This document shows positions 53,443 through 63,700 of a stretch of DNA of 64,000 bases, piece by piece. The notes under the pieces are model-generated. The model was not told the DNA's origin and searched no databases. It was given only the letters and a program-made list of their open reading frames with translations. The first letter of the stretch is position 1. Every line of letters begins with the position of its first letter. Source of the DNA: Tannerella sp. (GTDB taxonomy: Bacteria; Bacteroidota; Bacteroidia; Bacteroidales; Tannerellaceae); NCBI GenBank assembly GCA_031285565.1, contig JAITVY010000042.1:1-64000 (forward strand), in the 5' to 3' direction. Made by a program: the position numbers and the translations under genes.

Positions 53443-55215
53443 ATGAAACACACAATCTTATTCTTTTGTGCGCTATTCATTGGGGCACATGTTCTAACTG
53501 CACAACAACCGGAAAAATATCCATTAGGAGATTACAACGAATTAACAGATACAAAACCATACGACAGCAATGCTGTATGGGATAAACTGTCATCTCCTAC
53601 CCAATTGAGTTGGGGAAGTACAGATGTAAGATATCCTAAACTGAGTATACCCAAAATAACAAAAACAACCCGTTGGCAAACCAATGCCTGGAAAGGCGAA
53701 CGTGTAAATGCACAAGCCGTATTGTGGACCAAGACTGATTTATCGGATGTTAGCGTTACTATTAGTGATCTAAAAAATGGCTCAGCTGTTATCCCTGCTT
53801 CTGATATCCGGACTCATTTTGTGAAGTACGTGATGACTGATGAATTGAGTAAAGACGGTACTACCGGTTGCGGCCATCGTCCTGATCCGGCTGAATGGGA
53901 TTCTTCAATTGTTGCGGACGTGTTGGATATTATTGACATACGTAATGTTCAGGCATATACCTCACAACCTATCTGGATGAATATCTGGATACCCTCTACT
54001 GCAAAACAAGGTAAATATACAGGAACTTTAACTGTTTCAGGCACGAATTTTACAGCAATGAAACTGCAAGTTGAAGTGAATGTATTGAATCACACACTAC
54101 CGGAGCCCAAAGATTGGGTATTTCATTTGGATCTGTGGCAAAATCCGTATTCCGTAGCGCGCTATTATCAGGTTCCCCTTTGGAGTAAAGAGCATTTTGA
54201 TGCGATGCGTCCGGTTATGAAAATATTGGCTAATGCCGGTCAGAAAGCGATTACTACAACTATTATGCATAAACCCTGGGCCGGACAGACATATGATCAT
54301 TTTGACAGTATGGTGGGCCGGACAAAAAAGATTGATGGAAGTTGGTCATATGACTATACGGTTTTTGATAAATGGATTGAATTTATGATGAACGATGTAG
54401 GTATTGATCGCTACATTTACTGCTATACCATGATTCCATGGGCTTTAAATTTTGATTATTATGATCAGGCCACAAATCGTGTAATGTTTCTGGAAGCAAA
54501 ACCCGGAAGTGCGGAATACGAAGCTTACTGGGGTGGTTTTTTAAAAGATTTCGCAAAACATCTTCGTCAGAAAGGATGGTTTGAAAAAACGATGATTGCC
54601 ATGGATGAACGTGGAGAAGATGCCATGCAGGAAGCTATTAAAGTGATCCGCAAGGCAGATCCCGATTTTAAAATATCTGTTGCCGGATATTACCATGAAT
54701 CGATTCAATCCGAATTGTTTGACCTGACTATCGCATTCGGTCACAATTTCCCACCCGAAGTTCGCGAAGCACGTAGAAAAGCCGGACAAATAAGCAATGT
54801 TTATACTTGTTGTGCCGAACCGCGTCCAAATACGTTTACATTCTCTCCACCTGCCGAAGCAACCTGGTTAGGCTGGCACGCAATGGCAGGAGACTATGAT
54901 GGTTATCTGCGTTGGGCATATAATAGCTGGACCGAAGACCCGTTACGCGATACGCGCTTCCGTACCTGGGCGGGCGGTGATTGTTACCTGGTATATCCCG
55001 GGGCACGTAGTAGCATACGCATGGAACGACTGATTGAAGGGATACAGGATTATGAAAAAATACGTATACTTCGCCAGGAATTTACAGAGAAAGGTGCAAA
55101 AGGGAAACTGAAACAATTAAATGACGCCGTGTCTAAATTCTCAGCAGAAAGTATTACCCCTGATAATGCGGCACAAATGGTCACTACTGCACGTAACATA
55201 TTGAATAAGTTCTAA
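53443..55215 (+). CDS. GH123-like/DUF4091 glycoside hydrolase
   Basis: From Met 53443 the product has 590 residues with a signal peptide (ending VLTAQ). An N-terminal beta domain (QTNAWKGERVNAQAVLWTKT, DLSDVSVTISDLKNG) is followed by a TIM-barrel-like catalytic part with AMDERGEDAM, whose adjacent D388-E389 fit the Asp-Glu pair used by GH123 N-acetylgalactosaminidases with substrate-assisted chemistry. The C terminus (WRTWAGGDCYLVYPGARSS, then RLIEGIQDYEKIRIL) is typical DUF4091. It lies 79 nt after the radical SAM gene and is probably a separate function. Confidence 0.8.
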   Translation: MKHTILFFCALFIGAHVLTAQQPEKYPLGDYNELTDTKPYDSNAVWDKLSSPTQLSWGSTDVRYPKLSIPKITKTTRWQTNAWKGERVNAQAVLWTKTDLSDVSVTISDLKNGSAVIPASDIRTHFVKYVMTDELSKDGTTGCGHRPDPAEWDSSIVADVLDIIDIRNVQAYTSQPIWMNIWIPSTAKQGKYTGTLTVSGTNFTAMKLQVEVNVLNHTLPEPKDWVFHLDLWQNPYSVARYYQVPLWSKEHFDAMRPVMKILANAGQKAITTTIMHKPWAGQTYDHFDSMVGRTKKIDGSWSYDYTVFDKWIEFMMNDVGIDRYIYCYTMIPWALNFDYYDQATNRVMFLEAKPGSAEYEAYWGGFLKDFAKHLRQKGWFEKTMIAMDERGEDAMQEAIKVIRKADPDFKISVAGYYHESIQSELFDLTIAFGHNFPPEVREARRKAGQISNVYTCCAEPRPNTFTFSPPAEATWLGWHAMAGDYDGYLRWAYNSWTEDPLRDTRFRTWAGGDCYLVYPGARSSIRMERLIEGIQDYEKIRILRQEFTEKGAKGKLKQLNDAVSKFSAESITPDNAAQMVTTARNILNKF

Positions 55216-55230
55216 GTTTTGCAACCATAC

Positions 55231-55273
55231 AAAAAAAGATTGCCTCAAAAACAAATCTGAGGCAATCTTTTTT
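55231..55273. terminator. Bidirectional terminator
   Basis: GATTGCCTCA and TGAGGCAATC form a 10-bp stem with A7 before and T6 after, lying between two convergent genes (ends 55215 and 55296). Works for both strands. Confidence 0.9.
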
Positions 55274-55295
55274 ATGATATATACGTCTTTTAATC

Positions 55296-56144
55296 TTATT
55301 TTAATTCTACACTAATACAAGCTTGTATGCCTAAATCGTATGCAGTCAGATCAATATTAAACGCCTTAAATTTTAATTCTCCAAAAGTCCATTCCTGCGG
55401 ATTTGCAATCATAAAATCTGTAGCAGGATTTGTTATCTGAAGTTTCTCCGGAATATTACATCTTTCACCAAGAAAAATAATATCACCACTTGACGGAATA
55501 TTAATAGAATAGATTTTAACTAACTTATCATCTTTAAATTCAAGAAGAGTTGTACTTCCATTAATTGCTTCAGCCGCAACGGACATTGTGAATGAAAGAT
55601 CTTTTTTGATTTTTATTTCAGACCGGTGTGTTCCAAAGTTAAAGAAATCATAGTCATAAACCTCAATTTCAGGATAAATGCAGCATCTTCTCACTGTTGT
55701 ATCCGGAAATTCAACATAAGCTTCCAGATAAAGATCCTTTAAGATAGTAGGTTCGAAACAAACGACAGAACTTACCTGCCATTTTTTCAGGCTTTCTATC
55801 CATATTTCATTTTTATCCACACGTACAATATTGCTGTTAGATATCCATTTAACAGAGACATTACTTGTATCATCACACAAATAAAACACTTCATGACCTA
55901 TAGTAGGTTCAACACCCTTATCAAAAGGTGAACAAACATGCCTGGAGACTTTAATTTTATCCATTTCAAATTCACTCCAAACCCGAACACCAACTTCGTC
56001 TAACAAACCATAACCATAGAGATCACCTGCATATTTATTCCCAAACTCCTCAGTTGGAACTATGCCTGTTATTTCATCATCATCTTTACTACATGAGCTG
56101 AATAAGCAGACAAATGCCATTAAAATAAATAGATTTTTTTTCAT
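55296..56144 (-). CDS. Lipoprotein of unknown function
   Basis: A 282-residue lipoprotein (lipobox LFSSC, acidic residues right after Cys, a pattern linked in Bacteroidota to surface export). The mature part is all-beta with no family I can name (GLLDEVGVRVWSEFEMDKIK near the start; EVYDYDFFNFGTHRSEI in the middle). It stands alone between a convergent gene and a 388-nt divergent spacer. Confidence 0.6.
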   Translation of the reverse strand: MKKNLFILMAFVCLFSSCSKDDDEITGIVPTEEFGNKYAGDLYGYGLLDEVGVRVWSEFEMDKIKVSRHVCSPFDKGVEPTIGHEVFYLCDDTSNVSVKWISNSNIVRVDKNEIWIESLKKWQVSSVVCFEPTILKDLYLEAYVEFPDTTVRRCCIYPEIEVYDYDFFNFGTHRSEIKIKKDLSFTMSVAAEAINGSTTLLEFKDDKLVKIYSINIPSSGDIIFLGERCNIPEKLQITNPATDFMIANPQEWTFGELKFKAFNIDLTAYDLGIQACISVELK

Positions 56145-56532
56145 AATACGATAATTATTATTTTGATTTAGTATAACTGCCTATTATATAGACAGATTCA
56201 AGCGTTTTTTTAATTAAACTCAACTAAGAGACTGCAAGTTTAAACATTAAATAAGCATTAAACGGTTAATATTTGTAAAAAAGAAACCTATTCATAATAT
56301 AAAACCATCTTTTTAAAGAGATCAGATAGCAGAAAAGATGATCGGGCAGAATTTTGCTAATACCGGAATCAGACAGCTTTATGAGCTTTGTTTTCGATAA
56401 ATCACCTACAACCTTTTGAACATTTAATCTCTGTTTAAACAATTCATAAATTGTTTTTTTAAAGAAAAAACAAGCATATTATAATGAAAAGCCTTACCTT
56501 CGCATCATCAAGGAGTATTTTTATAACACGTT
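56145..56532. other. Divergent AT-rich spacer
   Basis: The 388-nt spacer lies between the lipoprotein gene and the J-domain gene. TACCTTCG at 56495-56502 is a near match to the -7 consensus for the plus-strand gene. No hairpin, repeat or small gene stands out. Confidence 0.4.
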
Positions 56533-57585
56533 ATGATTAACGCTTATAAGGTTTTAGGCTTACGTAATTTTGCCACCAGAAGAGAGATTCTGATTGCTTA
56601 TCGGAATTTCTCTAAAAAATATCATCCTGATTTGAACCAGGGAGATAAATTTTACGAAGAGAAATTTAAAGAGATTCAGGCTGCTTATGTAGTGTTGTCT
56701 GATTTCGGGCAACGTATGGAGCTTGACACATTTCTACGGAAACAGATTGAGACCGGAAACGTCGTAGACGAAACGTCTGCTGCTACCGAACCTCTTAATG
56801 GAAAGCAGACTCAGGAAACAGAAATGCCTCCTAATGAAGAAATAAATGAGCAATCATCTTATCCGGGAAAACAGCATCTGAAAACAACGCTATATATATT
56901 TGTTACACTCTGCGTGACAGGTATTACTCTCTTTTTTCTAATTGGTCATAAAAAAGGCGGGTCTGATTTTACTACTGAGAATAAAATAAATCAGCCTACT
57001 ATTCAAAATGATTCTATAGACAAGCCAAGTATAACTAAAAATGATTATGCCGAATTGAAAAATCACTTTTCGATCTATTCAACCAAAGAAGAAGTCATTA
57101 AAATTCAGGGTGAACCATCTGATTCAATAAGGGTAAGCGCGTTAAAACAGGATATATGGTATTACGAGATGAGTAGCGTTACCTTCGAAGATAACCGGGT
57201 TGTAGAATATGCAAATATAGGTGATAATTTACATATTTCTTATTTCAACACGAATTACAATATAACCCCTAAATCAGCATTCTCAATAGGTTCTACACGA
57301 TTGGATGTTATTGCGGTTCAGGGTAATCCTACAACAACTATGCGCATCAAACCATTGGATCAGGAAATATGGCATTATGGCGAAAGCCGTATAGCTTTTG
57401 AAAAAGGCAAGGTGAACGAATATACTAATAGCGAACGAAACCTGAAAGTTCGCTCCGGCAATCAGAAATCTCCCGGCCATAGTTCTTTCAATCGTTTGTT
57501 TACGATCGGTTCTACCAAAGATGAAGTATTATATGCACAAAGTAATCCGACCAGTGCTACCAAAATAGATGCTCTCAAGAAATAA
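56533..57585 (+). CDS. J-domain membrane protein with three BamE-like repeats, third truncated
   Basis: The 350-residue product has a J domain (1-68; HPD at 31-33), an acidic linker, a membrane helix (118-138) and three repeats of about 56 residues: 179-234, 250-307 and 323-350. The repeat pattern is FSIxST..eVi.iQGxPt then IWyYg.s.vtFe.g.V.ey. The third is cut by TAA at 57583-57585. Reading through in frame gives IWQNGVSHITF, the expected continuation, before a second stop at 57637-57639. The stop is thus probably a CAA-to-TAA change and the gene is slightly decayed. It may recruit DnaK at the membrane. Confidence 0.75.
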   Translation: MINAYKVLGLRNFATRREILIAYRNFSKKYHPDLNQGDKFYEEKFKEIQAAYVVLSDFGQRMELDTFLRKQIETGNVVDETSAATEPLNGKQTQETEMPPNEEINEQSSYPGKQHLKTTLYIFVTLCVTGITLFFLIGHKKGGSDFTTENKINQPTIQNDSIDKPSITKNDYAELKNHFSIYSTKEEVIKIQGEPSDSIRVSALKQDIWYYEMSSVTFEDNRVVEYANIGDNLHISYFNTNYNITPKSAFSIGSTRLDVIAVQGNPTTTMRIKPLDQEIWHYGESRIAFEKGKVNEYTNSERNLKVRSGNQKSPGHSSFNRLFTIGSTKDEVLYAQSNPTSATKIDALKK

Positions 57586-57708
57586 ATATGGCAGAATGGT
57601 GTTAGCCATATCACTTTTTTAATCCGAACTAGTTTGTAAATACTCTAATACAGGGAAAAACTTAAACGTTCTTCAGTAAACATCCTTATTTCCGGATAAA
57701 TCAGTGCT

Positions 57709-59022
57709 CTATTTTTCCCGGATAATTATATTAATCGGTGTTCCGGAGAAGTCCCAGTTATCGCGGATTTTATTTTCAAGAAAACGCTTATAAGGATCTC
57801 TTATCCATTGTGGTAGATTACAGAAGAATGCAAACGACGGTACACTTCCGGCCGGCAACTGTGTAACATATTTGATTTTAATATACTTTCCTTTCCATGC
57901 AGGCGGCGGCGTACGTTCTATAATCGGCTGCATTATCTCATTTAATTTCGCTGTCGGTATTCGTTTACGGCGGTTATCATATACATCTTTAGATGTTTCC
58001 AGCACTTTAAGGATGCGTTGTTTGGTCAGTGCTGAAATAAATAGAATTGGGAAATCGGTAAAAGGTGCAAAGCGTTCACGAATCGTGTTAATGTAGGTTT
58101 TGATAGCTACCTGACTTTTATCTTCTACCAAATCCCATTTATTAACACAAACGACCAATCCTTTACGGTTCTTTTGAACGATAGAAAAGATATTTAAGTC
58201 CTGGCTTTCGATTCCCCGTGTTGCATCCAGCATCAACACACATACATCTGAATTTTCAATTGCACGGATGGAACGAATGACCGAATAATATTCAAGGTCT
58301 TCGTTGACTTTATTTCTTTTACGAATACCAGCTGTATCTACTAAATAAAAATTTAATCCGAACTTGTTGTATTTCGTATAGATCGAGTCTCGTGTGGTCC
58401 CTGCAATGTCTGTTACGATATGACGTTCTTCACCGATAAAAGCATTTATCAATGATGATTTTCCGGCATTCGGCCTTCCCACCACTGCGATACGCGGTAA
58501 TTCTTCTTCAACTTCTTCTTCTTTCTTTTCAGGGAATAATGAAACTATTTTGTCTAATAAATCTCCCGTATAAGAACCGTTTATTGAAGAAATACAAATA
58601 GGGTCACCTAAGCCTAATCTATAAAATTCAGCACCGAAAGCATGCTGTTCATAATTATCAGCTTTATTAGCTACAACAATTAAAGGCTTTTTCGAACGCC
58701 GTAAGATATGTGCTACTGCGTCATCTAAATCAGTAAGACCGTTTATGATGTCCACAACAAACAAAACCACATCAGCTTCATCAATAGCCAACTGCACCTG
58801 TTTATTGATCTCTTCTTCAAAAACATCTTCCGAATTAACAACCCATCCTCCGGTATCTATCAGGGAAAACTCTTGCCCGCACCAGTCTACTTTACCATAA
58901 TGACGGTCGCGCGTTGTTCCGGCTTCTTCATTTACTATCGCCTGACGAGACTGTGTTAGTCGATTAAACAAAGTAGATTTTCCCACATTTGGTCTTCCGA
59001 CAATTGCTACAATATTTCCCAC
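57709..59022 (-). CDS. der: GTPase Der (EngA)
   Basis: The 437-residue protein has two tandem G domains: GRPNVGKST (8-16), DTGGW and NKAD for the first; [16 protein letters not shown] and NKWD for the second; then the C-terminal KH-like domain (about 350-437). It is an essential GTPase for 50S ribosome assembly. It follows era and fabH, separated from era by a 240-nt spacer occupied by a MITE-like element. Confidence 0.98.
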   Translation of the reverse strand: MGNIVAIVGRPNVGKSTLFNRLTQSRQAIVNEEAGTTRDRHYGKVDWCGQEFSLIDTGGWVVNSEDVFEEEINKQVQLAIDEADVVLFVVDIINGLTDLDDAVAHILRRSKKPLIVVANKADNYEQHAFGAEFYRLGLGDPICISSINGSYTGDLLDKIVSLFPEKKEEEVEEELPRIAVVGRPNAGKSSLINAFIGEERHIVTDIAGTTRDSIYTKYNKFGLNFYLVDTAGIRKRNKVNEDLEYYSVIRSIRAIENSDVCVLMLDATRGIESQDLNIFSIVQKNRKGLVVCVNKWDLVEDKSQVAIKTYINTIRERFAPFTDFPILFISALTKQRILKVLETSKDVYDNRRKRIPTAKLNEIMQPIIERTPPPAWKGKYIKIKYVTQLPAGSVPSFAFFCNLPQWIRDPYKRFLENKIRDNWDFSGTPINIIIREK

Positions 59023-59047
59023 GTTCTTAATGTTTAATTGTTAATGA

Positions 59048-59221
59048 TTAATACAAATCAGGAGTCAAAGAATTCATAGGAGTCATCGGTCGCTTTGCTC
59101 CTTCGTAGTCAAGTAGAAAATTTGTCAATTGATACTGGTTATATAATAACATTGTCTTATTCTTCTATTCTTGACTCCTTAACTTCTAACGAAGTAATAA
59201 CTTCTTTGACTATTGATTCCG
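59048..59221. repeat. MITE-like inverted-repeat element between era and der
   Basis: The arms (left about 59048-59113, right about 59165-59221) match the element at 46678-46856: ATTAATACAAATCAGGAGTC on the left, and on the right (complement) GAATCAATAGTCAAAGAAGT. The centre is AT-rich and contains no gene. The copy is diverged from the 46.7-kb one, so the family is not recent in all places. Confidence 0.65.
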
Positions 59222-59262
59222 TTTGATTAGTGGCTAACCAGTTGCCCTGCCAACTGATTCAA

Positions 59263-60156
59263 TTAGTCAATTTGGTACCCGAATGCCCGCAACATGTTGT
59301 CGCGGTTACGCCAGTCTTTTTCGACTTTCACAAACATTTCAAGGAAGATTTTCTTCTCAAAAAACACTTCCATATCCTTTCGGGCCATTGTCCCGACTTT
59401 CTTTAAAGCCTGTCCCTGATGACCGATGATAATACCTTTCTGGGTATCACGTTCAACGATAATGACAGCTTTAATATGAATTTTATCTTCTGATTCCACA
59501 AAAGATTCTACAATTACTTCCGTAGCATAAGGAACTTCTTTCTGATAGTACAGAAGTATCTTCTCACGGATAATTTCCGTCACAAAGAACCGTGCCGGCC
59601 GATCTGTTAACGCATCCTTCTCGAAGTATGGAGGTGAATCCGGCAATAATGCAATTACCCGTTGTTTAATCGGTTCTATATTAAATTTATTCGATGCTGA
59701 TAACGGAATAATTTCCGCATCCGGCAGTAAGTTATGCCATTGCTCGACTAATGTTTCTAATGTTGCCTGATCAATCAGATCAATCTTATTAATCAACAAC
59801 AGTACCGGGCATTTGGCCTTCTGCACACGCAGTAAAAACTCCTGATTTTTATCGGTTTTTTCGACCGTATCTGTTACATAAAGCAATACATCTGCATCTC
59901 CCAAAGCTGACTCGGAATAGTTCAACATGGATTTTTGCAGTTTATAGTTAGGCTGTAGTACTCCCGGCGTATCGGAATAGACAATTTGCATGTCTTCCGT
60001 ATTAACAATTCCCAGTATACGATGGCGTGTGGTCTGCGCTTTCGAAGTAATAATAGAAATACGTTCACCAACCAATTGGTTCATCAAGGTTGATTTACCA
60101 ACATTCGGATTCCCAATAATATTAACAAACCCCGATTTATGTTTTCGATCCGTCAT
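59263..60156 (-). CDS. era: GTPase Era
   Basis: The 297-residue protein has G1 GNPNVGKST (16-24), DTPGVLQ (G3) and NKIDLID (G4) in the GTPase domain and a C-terminal KH domain (about 200-297: [20 protein letters not shown], then [20 protein letters not shown]). It assists 16S rRNA 3' end processing and 30S assembly. Its start overlaps the end of fabH by 20 nt, so the two are coupled. Confidence 0.98.
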   Translation of the reverse strand: MTDRKHKSGFVNIIGNPNVGKSTLMNQLVGERISIITSKAQTTRHRILGIVNTEDMQIVYSDTPGVLQPNYKLQKSMLNYSESALGDADVLLYVTDTVEKTDKNQEFLLRVQKAKCPVLLLINKIDLIDQATLETLVEQWHNLLPDAEIIPLSASNKFNIEPIKQRVIALLPDSPPYFEKDALTDRPARFFVTEIIREKILLYYQKEVPYATEVIVESFVESEDKIHIKAVIIVERDTQKGIIIGHQGQALKKVGTMARKDMEVFFEKKIFLEMFVKVEKDWRNRDNMLRAFGYQID

Positions 60157-61141
60157 ATCCCCATTTTACATAATTGGCTCCCCACGTAAATCCGGCACCA
60201 AACGCAGCTAATATAAGATTATCGCCTTTTTTCAACTGTTTTTCCCATTCCCATAAGCAAATAGGAATTGTTCCGGAGCTTGTATTTCCGTATTTCTGGA
60301 TATTAATCATCACTTTACTGTTATCAACTTCCAAACGGCGTGCAGCAGCATCAATGATGCGCATATTTGCTTGATGAGGAACGATCCAGGTGATTTCATC
60401 TTTTGTCAGACCATTACGCTTCACAATCTCCTCGGCTGCATCGGCCATATCCAAAACAGCATGTTTAAATACAGCTTTACCCTCCTGATAAACATAATGT
60501 TCGTGATTATCAATCGTTTCATACGAAGGCATTCTGACTGCTCCTCCCGCTTTCATGTGAAGATACGGAAGCCCGGAACCATCTATTTTCAGGATTGTAT
60601 CTAATACTCCGAATGGTTCTTCGGTAGGCTCCAGCAAAAGAGCGCCACATGCGTCACCAAACAGCGGACATGTAGTACGATCCGTATAATCTGTAATTGC
60701 AGTCATTTTATCTCCGGCAACCAGAATTATACGTTTATAGCGTCCGGAACGTATATAATTTGCAGCCGTTTCCAATCCGTATACAAAACCGGCACAAGCA
60801 GCCTGCTGGTCAAATGCAAATGCATTTTTACACCCGGTTTGATACGCAATGATAGAAGCAGTACTGGGAAAATGATAGTCGCCGGTCGATGTGGCACATA
60901 CGATACCGTCAATCGATTCCGGATCAACCCCTGTTTTCTGGAATAATTCTTTTACCGCCTGAATACCCATAAAAGATACGCCAAGTGTAGGATCTTTCAG
61001 GATCCGGCGTTCTTTGATACCCACACGTGTCATAATCCATTCATCGGTTGTATCAACCATTTTTGAAATATCTTCATTGGTTAATACATCCTCAGGTACA
61101 TATCCCCCAATGCCTGTAATGACTGCATTTATATTATTCAT
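60137..61141 (-). CDS. fabH: Beta-ketoacyl-ACP synthase III (FabH)
   Basis: The 334-residue enzyme starts fatty acid synthesis by condensing acetyl-CoA with malonyl-ACP. The catalytic triad is visible: Cys in [12 protein letters not shown] (C116), His in [11 protein letters not shown] and Asn in YGNTSSGT. It lies downstream of rpmF across a 109-nt spacer with a strong hairpin and upstream of era, which it overlaps. Confidence 0.97.
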   Translation of the reverse strand: MNNINAVITGIGGYVPEDVLTNEDISKMVDTTDEWIMTRVGIKERRILKDPTLGVSFMGIQAVKELFQKTGVDPESIDGIVCATSTGDYHFPSTASIIAYQTGCKNAFAFDQQAACAGFVYGLETAANYIRSGRYKRIILVAGDKMTAITDYTDRTTCPLFGDACGALLLEPTEEPFGVLDTILKIDGSGLPYLHMKAGGAVRMPSYETIDNHEHYVYQEGKAVFKHAVLDMADAAEEIVKRNGLTKDEITWIVPHQANMRIIDAAARRLEVDNSKVMINIQKYGNTSSGTIPICLWEWEKQLKKGDNLILAAFGAGFTWGANYVKWGYDGSKT

Positions 61142-61157
61142 GTAATTAAAATTTAGA

Positions 61158-61192
61158 AGAAAGCCTTAATAATGTTACTATTAAGGCTTTCT
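61158..61192 (-). terminator. 14-bp perfect hairpin between rpmF and fabH
   Basis: AGAAAGCCTTAATA (61158-61171) pairs with TATTAAGGCTTTCT (61179-61192) around a 7-nt loop. The minus-strand tail (TCTAAATTTT) is only moderately T-rich, so it is probably a partial terminator that lowers fabH-era transcription relative to rpmF, or an RNA processing site. Confidence 0.65.
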
Positions 61193-61250
61193 CGTATTTA
61201 TCTCCAAAATGTTTTTGTATTCCAACGAATACATTACTTTACTTTGTTTA

Positions 61251-61436
61251 TTATACGGCTGCGTCGTTTTCAATCGCTAATTTACCTCTGTAGTACCCAC
61301 ACTCTCCGCATACAGTGTGATAAATATGCCATGCCCCACAATTCGGGCATACGGCCATTGTAGGAGCAACAGCGTGATCATGAGATCTTCTTTTGGCTGT
61401 TCTTGCTTTTCCTTGTCTTCTTTTAGGATGTGCCAT
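61251..61436 (-). CDS. rpmF: 50S ribosomal protein L32
   Basis: The 61-residue protein has the L32 start MAHPKRRQGKARTAKRRSHD and a zinc ribbon with CPNC and CGEC (about 30-51). This is the zinc-binding (C+) form. It lies 25 nt after the DUF177 gene, the usual order in most bacteria. Confidence 0.98.
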   Translation of the reverse strand: MAHPKRRQGKARTAKRRSHDHAVAPTMAVCPNCGAWHIYHTVCGECGYYRGKLAIENDAAV

Positions 61437-61461
61437 AGTTTTATTATTTTAAATTAAATTC

Positions 61462-62037
61462 TTACATTATATCTTTTAATGCATCCCAACGCGGATCGGT
61501 ATCCGTGACATCCAGATCATCACTGACCGGTATATCATCTTCTTCAAAATCACCCATATCCTCCTCATCATCCGATGGCTGTTTGGTTGCATGTTTCCTT
61601 AACTTAGAAGACATTCCCTTATTGCATTTCCCCGGCATATGAACACGTTTCATAGGAATTGCCAATGCTACAAACTCATAAAGAAACCATGCCAGATTGA
61701 TAGCTCCTTCATCTTCTGAAATCACTAAAATCTCATCACTTTCTTCAGCATATTCCTTTCCGAGCTTTATTATTAAACGGTTATCTGTTTCAACAGGTAT
61801 TTCTATATCATCTAAACACCTGTCACACGGAACAATTACCGTACCCGTGGTATGAAAATTCATTACAAAACCCGAAGTCTTATGTTCCAGCCTAAGCGAA
61901 ACCGTAACTTTTCCCTTTTGAACTTCAGGTCCGTCAATATCAATAAAGAACTTGTTTTCTAACAAGAATTCATACTCTTTGACTTCGCCTAAAGCAATAG
62001 TCTTCAAGTTAATTTGATATGCATCGAATTTTCCCAC
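61462..62037 (-). CDS. DUF177 (YceD-like) protein
   Basis: The 191-residue protein shows the DUF177 pattern: CDRCLDDIEIPVE (near 72-84) and ESDEILVISEDEGAINLAWF, then YEFVALAIPMKRVH, with an acidic C terminus. The family, conserved next to rpmF, has been linked to 23S rRNA accumulation. It heads the DUF177-rpmF-fabH-era block and is preceded by a good promoter at 62063-62090. Confidence 0.9.
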   Translation of the reverse strand: MGKFDAYQINLKTIALGEVKEYEFLLENKFFIDIDGPEVQKGKVTVSLRLEHKTSGFVMNFHTTGTVIVPCDRCLDDIEIPVETDNRLIIKLGKEYAEESDEILVISEDEGAINLAWFLYEFVALAIPMKRVHMPGKCNKGMSSKLRKHATKQPSDDEEDMGDFEEDDIPVSDDLDVTDTDPRWDALKDIM

Positions 62038-62062
62038 GATCTAATAAGTCAAAAAAACGTTG

Positions 62063-62090
62063 CAAAGGTATAATTTTTTTGCACAATCAA
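62063..62090 (-). promoter_or_regulatory. Promoter of the DUF177-rpmF block
   Basis: On the minus strand TTG (62088-62090), 17 nt, TACCTTTG (62063-62070) matches the Bacteroidota type. The start near 62056 leaves a leader of about 18 nt. Confidence 0.6.
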
Positions 62091-62289
62091 CGAATATTTT
62101 TCTATCTTTTTCTCGAATATATACAATAAACCTCTTATAGAAACAACTAAGATTCACTTATTATCACAGATTAGCCCTCATTCATTATCCGAACATCCTA
62201 TATTTTACATAAAAAGTTATTTTGTTCGAGGCAATCATTAGAGTTCCGGCATCATGTCAAAAAGATCTTCTTTAATTCTGTTTTTTAGG

Positions 62290-63681
62290 CTATTTCTCAT
62301 ATTCGAATGGATAAAGTATGCTTGGCTGATGAGCTTTTTCCATCAAAAGATGCAATTTATTTACTATTCCGGGATATTGTACCGCTGCATTTAATTGTTC
62401 CGATGGATCCCTGTCTAAATTATATAATTCGAAAGTCGCTTTTTCAGGATCATCCACCTGTAATTTTATCAATTTCCAGTTATTTTTCAGTATAGCCTGT
62501 TTCCCTCCCTGCTCATGAAACTCCCAATAGAAATAGTCATGTTCAAGCTGTTCACCCTCTCCTGTTAATGCCGGCAAATATGATATACCGTCAATATCCA
62601 CAGGAGTTTGTTCATCAATCAATTCACACATTGTTGGTAAAAAATCCCAGAATGCCGACACATGATAACTTACCGTACCCGGTTTAATCTTTCCGGGCCA
62701 ATGAACTATAAATGGCGTTCTGATCCCTCCTTCATATAGTTCTCTTTTATACCCTCTGAATGCTCCATTGCTATGAAAAAAAAACGGATCATGTCCACCT
62801 TCAATATGTGTCCCATTATCGGAAGTAAAAATCACAATAGTATTTCCGACAATTCCTCTCGTCTCCAGCAGATCCATAATTTGTTGCACTCCCTGATCCA
62901 ACCGGCTTACCATTGCAGCAAACGTCGCACGTGGTTTAGGCTGCGCAGTATATCCTCCTCCCGGAAAAGGTTTCTCTTCAAACATACCATCATATTCATT
63001 CGGCATATCCGGAGGTACAATGATGTCGGCATGAGGAATTGTGGGAGCCAGGTAAAGGAAAAATGGTTTATCTGCATTTTCTTCAATAAAATTCAAAGCT
63101 TTTTCCATTATCAAGTCATGCGAGTAGACCTTTTTATTCAGATTTAGTTTATTTTGATTTTCAAAAAGAAATGGAGGATAATATCGATGCGCATTAGCCT
63201 GCCCTAAATATCCAAAAAAACAATCAAACCCTTGGTTGTTAGGATGTCCTTCCGTACCCGGACCTCCCATCCCCCATTTGCCTATACAAGCCGTCACATA
63301 GTCTTTTCGTTTCATAATTTCCCCGACAGTCAATTCTTCTGAAGCTAAAGGATAATCAAAATGAATTCCTTCGTCATCAAGAACTCCTTTGTTTCCCCTG
63401 ATAAAAGAATGTCCTGTATGTTTTCCGGTCATCAAAGAGCACCGGGAAGGTGCGCTAACCGTACATCCGGAATAATGTTGAGCAAACCGAATACCATTGG
63501 CAGCCAGCCGGTCAATGGCTGGTGTTTTTATAAATTGCTGTCCATAACAACCTAAATCACCAATACCCAAATCATCAGCCATGATATAGATAACGTTAGG
63601 AGTTCTTTCATTTTCTATTTCTTCGGCATAACCCCCTATCATATTTAGAGAAAGGGAACATAATATCATTTTTTTTATCAT
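62290..63681 (-). CDS. Ser-type sulfatase (S1 family)
   Basis: The 463-residue enzyme has a signal peptide, DD metal residues in IYIMADDLG (about 31-39), and the maturation motif SAPSRCSLMTGK (S76-A-P78-S-R80). The residue to be converted to formylglycine is Ser (S76), so it needs a radical SAM maturase of the anSME type rather than FGE. Later metal and substrate motifs KWGMGGPG and SDNGTH are present. It probably desulfates a host or algal glycan. The partner gene downstream in window order (63701-64000) is a second sulfatase; the two are 19 nt apart. Confidence 0.9.
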   Translation of the reverse strand: MIKKMILCSLSLNMIGGYAEEIENERTPNVIYIMADDLGIGDLGCYGQQFIKTPAIDRLAANGIRFAQHYSGCTVSAPSRCSLMTGKHTGHSFIRGNKGVLDDEGIHFDYPLASEELTVGEIMKRKDYVTACIGKWGMGGPGTEGHPNNQGFDCFFGYLGQANAHRYYPPFLFENQNKLNLNKKVYSHDLIMEKALNFIEENADKPFFLYLAPTIPHADIIVPPDMPNEYDGMFEEKPFPGGGYTAQPKPRATFAAMVSRLDQGVQQIMDLLETRGIVGNTIVIFTSDNGTHIEGGHDPFFFHSNGAFRGYKRELYEGGIRTPFIVHWPGKIKPGTVSYHVSAFWDFLPTMCELIDEQTPVDIDGISYLPALTGEGEQLEHDYFYWEFHEQGGKQAILKNNWKLIKLQVDDPEKATFELYNLDRDPSEQLNAAVQYPGIVNKLHLLMEKAHQPSILYPFEYEK

Positions 63682-63700
63682 AAAGTCATCAATTAATTAT

